A stretch of DNA of 10,029 bases, taken from assembly GCA_019136395.1 (NCBI GenBank), contig JAGVUH010000158.1, positions 1 to 10,029 on the forward strand. Reading direction: 5' to 3'. The notes under the pieces are model-generated. The model saw only the letters and a list, made by a program, of their open reading frames with translations, ran no database searches and was not told the origin of the DNA. The position numbers and the translations under genes are program-made. This DNA comes from Gammaproteobacteria bacterium (GTDB lineage Bacteria; Pseudomonadota; Gammaproteobacteria; Chromatiales; Chromatiaceae). This document shows, piece by piece, positions 6,253-10,029 of the stretch (the stretch's first letter is position 1; each line of letters opens with the position of its first letter).

Positions 6253-7947
6253 ATGTTTCGCATCCATTCCTTTCTGCTCCTGACCCTGGTCGCGGGCCTG
6301 TCCGCGACGTCGCCGGTCAGCCTGGCCAATCCCGACACCGCTGCGCCGACTTCGGTGGAGCCTTCTCCTGATTACCCCAAGATCACCCTGCCGCCCCCGG
6401 CCCCAAAGTCGCCGGCAATCAAGGATTCAAAGTCCACCGCCGACCATGGCAAGTTCAAGGAATTGCAGCGTGACTTCCAGTCAGGTCCCGAGGTCACTCA
6501 GGCCTGTCTGGAATGTCATACCGAGGCCGCCAGGCAGGTGCACCAGTCCCAGCATTGGCAATGGGAGTACCTCAACCCCCAGACCGGGCAACTCCTGGGC
6601 AAGAAGTACATCATCAACAATTTCTGTACCTCCATCGCCTCCAACCAGGCCTTCTGTACCGCCTGCCATGTCGGCTACGGTTGGAAGGACGACAGCTTCG
6701 ATTTCGCCAAGCAGGAAAACGTCGATTGCCTGGTCTGTCACGAGAGCACGGGCACCTACCGCAAACTACCGGGGATGGCGGGTCACCCCCCCTACAAAGA
6801 TGTCGAATTTCCTCCCCAGTCCGGGAGGATCGTCAAAGGGGTGAATCTCCAGGCCGTGGCACAGAGCGTGGGCAAGAGCAGTCGCCGTAACTGTGGGGCC
6901 TGCCATTTCTATGGTGGTGGCGGCGACGCGGTCAAGCACGGTGATCTCGACAGCACCCTGACCAATCCGGGCCGCTATCTGGACGTGCACATGGACAAGG
7001 ATGGACTCAACTTTAGTTGCGGCGAGTGTCACCTGACCACGGGTCATGAGGTGCCTGGCAGCCGCTACGCCCCCACCGCCAAGGATGTCGATGACAAGGC
7101 CCACATGCGGGGCAAGGATGACAAGAACCCCGCCACCTGCCAGGCCTGTCACGCCAATGATCCCCATCGGCAGAATGCCCGGCTCAATCATCACGCGGAA
7201 AAGATCGCCTGCCAGACCTGCCATATCCCGGAGTTTGCCCGCGGTCAGCCGACCAAGATGCAGTGGGACTGGTCGACCGCCGGCAAGCTGGACCAGGACG
7301 GCAAGCCCTTCATCGTCAAGGACAGCGCCGGTCATCCCGCCTATGACAGCAAAAAGGGTGATTTTCGGTATGAATCCAACGTCATACCCACCTATGTCTG
7401 GTTCAACGGCACCGTTCATTACACCCTGCGGGATACCCACTTGGATCCCACGCAAGTGGTCCAGATCAACCGCTTTGAAGGCAGCCCGGACGATGGCCAA
7501 TCGAAGATCTGGCCCATCAAGGTCTTTCGGGGCAAACAACCCTATGACAAGGCCACCCAGCAACTGCTGATTCCCCATACCTTCGGCACCGAGGGTGACG
7601 GCGCCGCCTTCTGGAAGGTGTTCGATTGGAACAAGGCCCTGGAGGCCGGCATGCGCGCGACGGACCGCCATTTCAGTGGCGAATTCGGTTTCGTGAGCAC
7701 CGAGATGGCCTGGCCAATCACCCATATGGTGGCCCCCAAGGAAGACGCCCTGCGCTGTGACCAGTGTCATGCCCCCGCAGAGGGGGTGGGGCGTCTCGAC
7801 CAGGTTCCCGGTATCTATATGCCGGGTCGCAGTGCCAACCCCTGGCTGGATCGAGGGGGATGGATCCTGGCCCTGCTGACCCTGTTGGGCGTCCTGGCCC
7901 ATGGCGCGGTCCGGATGGTCGCGGCCCGAAAAGGAGCACGTCTATGA
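6253..7947 (+). CDS. otr: Octaheme c-type cytochrome, tetrathionate reductase (Otr) family
   Basis: This is a 564-aa exported multiheme cytochrome. ATG 6253 was chosen because it starts directly at a signal peptide (FLLLTLVAGLSATSPVSLA, residues 7-25); no clear RBS precedes it. Eight CxxCH heme sites are visible, with first cysteines at residues 85 (CLECH), 135 (CTACH), 159 (CLVCH), 214 (CGACH), 256 (CGECH), 296 (CQACH), 320 (CQTCH) and 502 (CDQCH). The spacing, and stretches such as NNFCTSIASNQAFCTACHVG, match the octaheme family typified by Shewanella Otr. That enzyme reduces tetrathionate, nitrite and hydroxylamine in vitro and has one active-site heme with a lysine ligand. K145, in GYGWKDD just after the second heme motif, is the likely counterpart. 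Unlike a purely soluble enzyme, this one ends in a membrane helix (about 537-556) and a basic tail. The stop overlaps the start of the cytochrome b gene (ATGA), so the two are probably co-translated and work as a complex. The true substrate is not known. Confidence 0.92.
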   Translation: MFRIHSFLLLTLVAGLSATSPVSLANPDTAAPTSVEPSPDYPKITLPPPAPKSPAIKDSKSTADHGKFKELQRDFQSGPEVTQACLECHTEAARQVHQSQHWQWEYLNPQTGQLLGKKYIINNFCTSIASNQAFCTACHVGYGWKDDSFDFAKQENVDCLVCHESTGTYRKLPGMAGHPPYKDVEFPPQSGRIVKGVNLQAVAQSVGKSSRRNCGACHFYGGGGDAVKHGDLDSTLTNPGRYLDVHMDKDGLNFSCGECHLTTGHEVPGSRYAPTAKDVDDKAHMRGKDDKNPATCQACHANDPHRQNARLNHHAEKIACQTCHIPEFARGQPTKMQWDWSTAGKLDQDGKPFIVKDSAGHPAYDSKKGDFRYESNVIPTYVWFNGTVHYTLRDTHLDPTQVVQINRFEGSPDDGQSKIWPIKVFRGKQPYDKATQQLLIPHTFGTEGDGAAFWKVFDWNKALEAGMRATDRHFSGEFGFVSTEMAWPITHMVAPKEDALRCDQCHAPAEGVGRLDQVPGIYMPGRSANPWLDRGGWILALLTLLGVLAHGAVRMVAARKGARL

Positions 7948-8546
7948 GTCAGAGAATCTATGTCTTCAAACGCTTCGAGCGCTTTTGGCACTGGTCCCAG
8001 GCCTTGCTGATCATCTCCCTGCTGGTCACCGGCTTCGAGGTCCATGGCAGTTATCGGCTGCTAGGCTTTGAAAAGGCCGTGAGTTGGCATACCACCTTGG
8101 CCTGGAGCCTCGTGGGCCTTTGGGTCTTCGCCATCTTCTGGCACGTCACCACCGGCGAATGGCGGCAGTACATCCCGACCTTGAGCAAGGTCGACGCCAT
8201 GATCAGGTACTATGCCTTCGGTATCTTCACCGGGGCACCCCATCCCTTCAAGGTCACCCGGCTGCGAAAGCACAACCCCCTGCAACGTCTGGCCTATTTG
8301 GGGGTTTTTCTCCTGATCAGCCCCCTGATCTGGGTTAGCGGTTGGCTCTATCTCTTCAACAGCCAGTGGACGGCCTGGGGGTTGAACGCCTATCTCAGCC
8401 TACAGTGGGTAGCCTTCTTCCACACCCTGGGCGCCTTTCTGATGCTGACCTTCCTGATCGCCCACGTCTATCTCATCACCGCCGGGCATACCCTGGGTGC
8501 CCACCTCAAGGCCATGATCACCGGCTGGGAGGAAGGTGAGGCGTAG
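7944..8546 (+). CDS. Cytochrome b (b561-type, di-heme) partner of the octaheme cytochrome
   Basis: This is a 200-aa inner-membrane protein. The start ATG 7944 overlaps the upstream stop by 4 bp and has AAGGAG 8 bases before it. Four membrane helices are visible, about residues 18-33, 49-68, 115-137 and 155-178. Histidines suitable as heme b ligands lie at H16 (RFWHWSQALLI), H49, H67 (FWHVTTGEW), H160 (FFHTLGAF) and H174 (IAHVYLITAGH). This is the pattern of the cytochrome b/b6 and b561 group that serves Ni-Fe hydrogenases, formate dehydrogenase and thiosulfate reductase as the quinol-linked membrane subunit. Here it would oxidise quinol and pass electrons to the octaheme subunit. The TAG stop is followed within 20 bp by a terminator-like hairpin, so it is likely the last gene of the unit. 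Confidence 0.9.
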   Translation: MSQRIYVFKRFERFWHWSQALLIISLLVTGFEVHGSYRLLGFEKAVSWHTTLAWSLVGLWVFAIFWHVTTGEWRQYIPTLSKVDAMIRYYAFGIFTGAPHPFKVTRLRKHNPLQRLAYLGVFLLISPLIWVSGWLYLFNSQWTAWGLNAYLSLQWVAFFHTLGAFLMLTFLIAHVYLITAGHTLGAHLKAMITGWEEGEA

Positions 8547-8563
8547 GGTGACCTGACAAGCGG

Positions 8564-8580
8564 GATCACCCCAGGTGATC
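8564..8580 (+). terminator. Terminator-like hairpin after cytochrome b
   Basis: GATCACC (8564-8570) and GGTGATC (8574-8580) form a perfect 7-bp stem with loop CCA, 17 bp after the cytochrome b stop. It is followed by TCTCT rather than a clean T-run. Position and stem suggest the end of the cytochrome transcript. It also forms the 5' hairpin of the second structured repeat copy. Confidence 0.5.
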
Positions 8581-8636
8581 TCTCTACACCTCTGCTGATG
8601 AAAGACGGCGTTTGTCTCGGCGGGCTCTGTCTTTCA
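8579..8636 (+). ncRNA. Structured repeat element, copy 2 (after cytochrome b)
   Basis: TCTCTCTACACC (8579-8590) is followed by a stem-loop. The outer stem TGAAAGAC (8599-8606)/GTCTTTCA (8629-8636) has 8 perfect pairs. The internal loop is GGCGTTT (8607-8613), and the inner stem is GTCT (8614-8617)/GGGC (8622-8625), paired with two G-U pairs around CGGC. By eye about 43 of 55 aligned bases match copy 1 (5411-5465), with one 2-nt gap. Inner-stem differences (C to U, A to G) keep pairing only if the + strand is the RNA. Lying between convergent genes, it could also serve as a two-way terminator because of its A- and T-ended stem. Confidence 0.45.
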
Positions 8637-8641
8637 CCGGA

Positions 8642-9493
8642 TTAAGGGCGGCCGGAATGGCTTGCCGCATGGCGCAGCAAGGGCAGGTAACCTGGCCAGT
8701 CGGCGAGGGGACCACGATGGGTAAAGAGGACGATCCCCCGCTTGTCGAGAACATAGGTGGTGGGAAAGACCGGCGCGAGTTCCCGATCGGCGCGGGTCTG
8801 GCCATCGGCCAGGGTGAAGAACTCGTCCCGCTCGGAGCGGGCGCCGGCATCGTAAAGGGGAAGCGCCAGGCCCCGTGCCGCCATCCAGGCCCTGGCGCTG
8901 GCGGGGGGCTCCCGCGCCGGGAGCAGCACGAAGGCGATGTCTGGGTCGCCAGCCAGCAGAGCAGCGGCCGCGGCCAGCTCCGGCAGTTCAGCTTGACAGG
9001 GGGCGCACCAGCTTCCCCAGAAATGCAGAACCAGGACCTGGCCACGCAGGTCAGCCAGCCGGAGGGCCTGGCCTCCCGGGGAAGTCAGGGCCAGGTCTGG
9101 AAACACTTCCCTCAGCCCAACCCCCGTGGGTGCCTGGCTTGACTCCGCGGCGCTGAGATAGGGACCCCAGGAGGCCGCCCAGGCCGCCGGGTCGAAGACC
9201 AGGGTCTCGTCACGGGCATAAAGCTGGCAGCGTTGGGTCGTATGGGCCTGACAATGGGCCAGCGCCTCCGCTTCGGCGAGATCGGGACTGGCGGCTTCAG
9301 TCGAGTAGCCCCAGGCCCCGCCGGGGGCGATGGCGAAGGCGCGGGGGGGCAGGGTGGCGAGGAAGTGGCGGTAGCCGTCCCGACCCCGGCCATTGAGATG
9401 GGGAACGGCCTCGGCGTCGTTCAGTTCGGCCGCCAGAAGGCTGGAGCCCTGGGCCAGGAACAGGGCCAGAGCGAGCTTGGTGAGGGGAGACAC
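8642..9493 (-). CDS. Exported TlpA-like thioredoxin with an extra N-terminal domain
   Basis: This is a 283-aa protein starting at GTG 9491-9493 (complement), which places a signal peptide at the N-terminus (LTKLALALFLAQGSSLLAAE, residues 4-23). The RBS is weak. Residues about 38-100 form a small domain with RAFAIAPGGAWGYS (51-64), C81 and C89, and RDETLVFD (94-101); domains of this look occur in other periplasmic proteins, but its role is unknown to me. Residues about 130-280 are a TlpA/AhpC-TSA thioredoxin fold with HFWGSWCAPC (157-166; catalytic C163 and C166) and the cis-proline region FPTTYVLD (243-250, P244). Such periplasmic thioredoxins reduce disulfides, for example of apocytochromes before heme attachment or of copper-site proteins. 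It is convergent with the cytochrome operon, so a link to cytochrome c maturation is suggestive only. Confidence 0.85.
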   Translation of the reverse strand: MSPLTKLALALFLAQGSSLLAAELNDAEAVPHLNGRGRDGYRHFLATLPPRAFAIAPGGAWGYSTEAASPDLAEAEALAHCQAHTTQRCQLYARDETLVFDPAAWAASWGPYLSAAESSQAPTGVGLREVFPDLALTSPGGQALRLADLRGQVLVLHFWGSWCAPCQAELPELAAAAALLAGDPDIAFVLLPAREPPASARAWMAARGLALPLYDAGARSERDEFFTLADGQTRADRELAPVFPTTYVLDKRGIVLFTHRGPLADWPGYLPLLRHAASHSGRP

Positions 9494-9529
9494 GGGTCGC
9501 GACCGATTTCCGCAGGGGGATAGGCCGGA

Positions 9530-9537
9530 ATTGTATA
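9530..9537 (-). promoter_or_regulatory. Probable -10 region of the thioredoxin gene
   Basis: On the - strand, AGGGTATACAATTCC covers 9527-9541; TATACA (9537-9532) or TACAAT (9535-9530) would serve as the -10. It lies about 40 bases upstream of the GTG start. No good -35 hexamer is seen. It mirrors the + strand promoter at 9590-9595. Confidence 0.4.
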
Positions 9538-9589
9538 CCCTTCACCAGCCCTTGCCCGGTCACTGTGGGGAGGCCCTTGCCGCGGAGGG

Positions 9590-9595
9590 TATAAT
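9590..9595 (+). promoter_or_regulatory. Consensus -10 box (TATAAT) of the ACT-domain gene
   Basis: A perfect TATAAT within GAGGGTATAATTGCG lies 47 bases before the ATG at 9643. The 17-bp upstream position holds GGGGAG and not a sigma-70 -35, so an activator or extended -10 may be used. The surroundings are GC-rich, which makes the perfect hexamer stand out. Confidence 0.5.
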
Positions 9596-9642
9596 TGCGC
9601 CTGGCCAGCCCGGAAATTGTTTAGCAGTGACTTTAACCGACC

Positions 9643-10029
9643 ATGAAGCTACAGCAGCTCTCTCTCTTCATCGAGAATCGCCCCGGTCATCTGGGTGCCC
9701 CCCTGGAGGCCCTGGCCGCCGAGGGTATCAACTTGGTGACCCTGTCCCTGGCCGATACGGCCCAGTTCGGCATCCTGCGCCTGATCGTCCGCGACTGGCA
9801 GCGGGCCAAGCAGGTCCTGGAACGGGCGGGCTGGGTGGTCAACCTTACCGAGGTGGTGGCCGTGGACGTCGTCGACCGTCCCGGGGGTCTGGCGGAGATA
9901 CTGAAGGTCCTGGAAGGCGCGGGGCTCAACGTCGAGTACCTCTACGCCTTCGCCCTGCGCCGGGAGGGTAAATCGGTTCTGGTCCTGCGCTTCGAGGACC
10001 CGGATCGGGCGCTTCAGGTCCTTGACGCC
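9643..10029 (+). CDS. Tandem ACT-domain protein, 3' end beyond the window
   Basis: The first 129 residues, from ATG 9643, are in the window and the frame is still open at the end. Two ACT-like beta-alpha-beta-beta-alpha-beta units are visible. The first is about residues 1-66 (QLSLFIENRPGHLGAPLEAL, then GINLVTLSLADT). The second starts near residue 70 (VVAVDVVDRPGGLAEILKVL, then GLNVEYLYAFAL). The RPGxL motif appears in both (RPGHL, RPGGL), the typical ligand-binding turn of amino-acid-sensing ACT domains. Stand-alone double ACT proteins of about 140 aa are often encoded beside phenylacetate-CoA ligase genes; whether that is so here lies outside the window. No strong RBS is seen. It is transcribed divergently from the thioredoxin gene. 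Confidence 0.88.
   Translation, partial: MKLQQLSLFIENRPGHLGAPLEALAAEGINLVTLSLADTAQFGILRLIVRDWQRAKQVLERAGWVVNLTEVVAVDVVDRPGGLAEILKVLEGAGLNVEYLYAFALRREGKSVLVLRFEDPDRALQVLDA

Noticed and set aside
6766..7902. 378-codon open frame opposite the octaheme cytochrome
   Set aside because: It is the antisense shadow of the gene with eight heme motifs; no recognisable domain or RBS.
1..10029. CRISPR arrays, tRNA/rRNA genes, transposases or integration sites
   Set aside because: None seen on reading both strands; the only tandem repeat is the coding 18-bp repeat in batD.

Overview
The window is GC-rich, densely coding bacterial DNA. Its gene content is a Bat/VWA operon, a sodium:solute symporter with a small partner protein, an octaheme cytochrome c of the tetrathionate reductase (Otr) family with a cytochrome b, and a periplasmic thioredoxin. 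This suggests a respiratory or sulfur-metabolising gammaproteobacterium, perhaps a purple sulfur bacterium or relative (Chromatiales). That placement is inferred from gene content and style; no rRNA or other taxonomic marker is present.

Layout. (1) 1-2759, + strand: the C-terminus of a VWA/TPR (BatB/BatC-like) protein, then batD. The batD gene has a long Pro/Gln-rich insert built partly on an 18-bp tandem repeat, and is broken by an apparent one-base deletion near 1909. (2) 2865-5025, - strand: a 612-aa sodium:solute symporter followed by a 56-aa one-helix accessory protein. (3) 5026-5568: a 543-bp divergent intergenic region with a leader hairpin, a strongly AT-rich island and the first copy of a structured repeat. 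(4) 5569-8546, + strand: a membrane-anchored DUF302 protein, an Otr-family octaheme cytochrome c with a C-terminal membrane helix, and a cytochrome b overlapping it by 4 bp. These three look like one quinol-to-periplasm electron transfer module. (5) 8547-8641: a convergent gap with a terminator-like hairpin and the second copy of the structured repeat. (6) 8642-9493, - strand: an exported TlpA-like thioredoxin with an extra N-terminal domain. (7) 9494-10029: a divergent promoter region, then a tandem-ACT protein on the + strand cut by the window end.

How it works together. The cytochrome b would take electrons from the quinol pool and pass them to the octaheme reductase, whose substrate could be tetrathionate, nitrite, hydroxylamine or another small oxyanion. 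The DUF302 protein is the lead gene of that unit, of unknown role. The most interesting unexplained signal is the pair of similar stem-loop elements (about 55 nt each) that bracket this module at 5411-5466 and 8579-8636. Their differences fall mainly in loops or keep G-U pairing on the + strand, which suggests a structured RNA.
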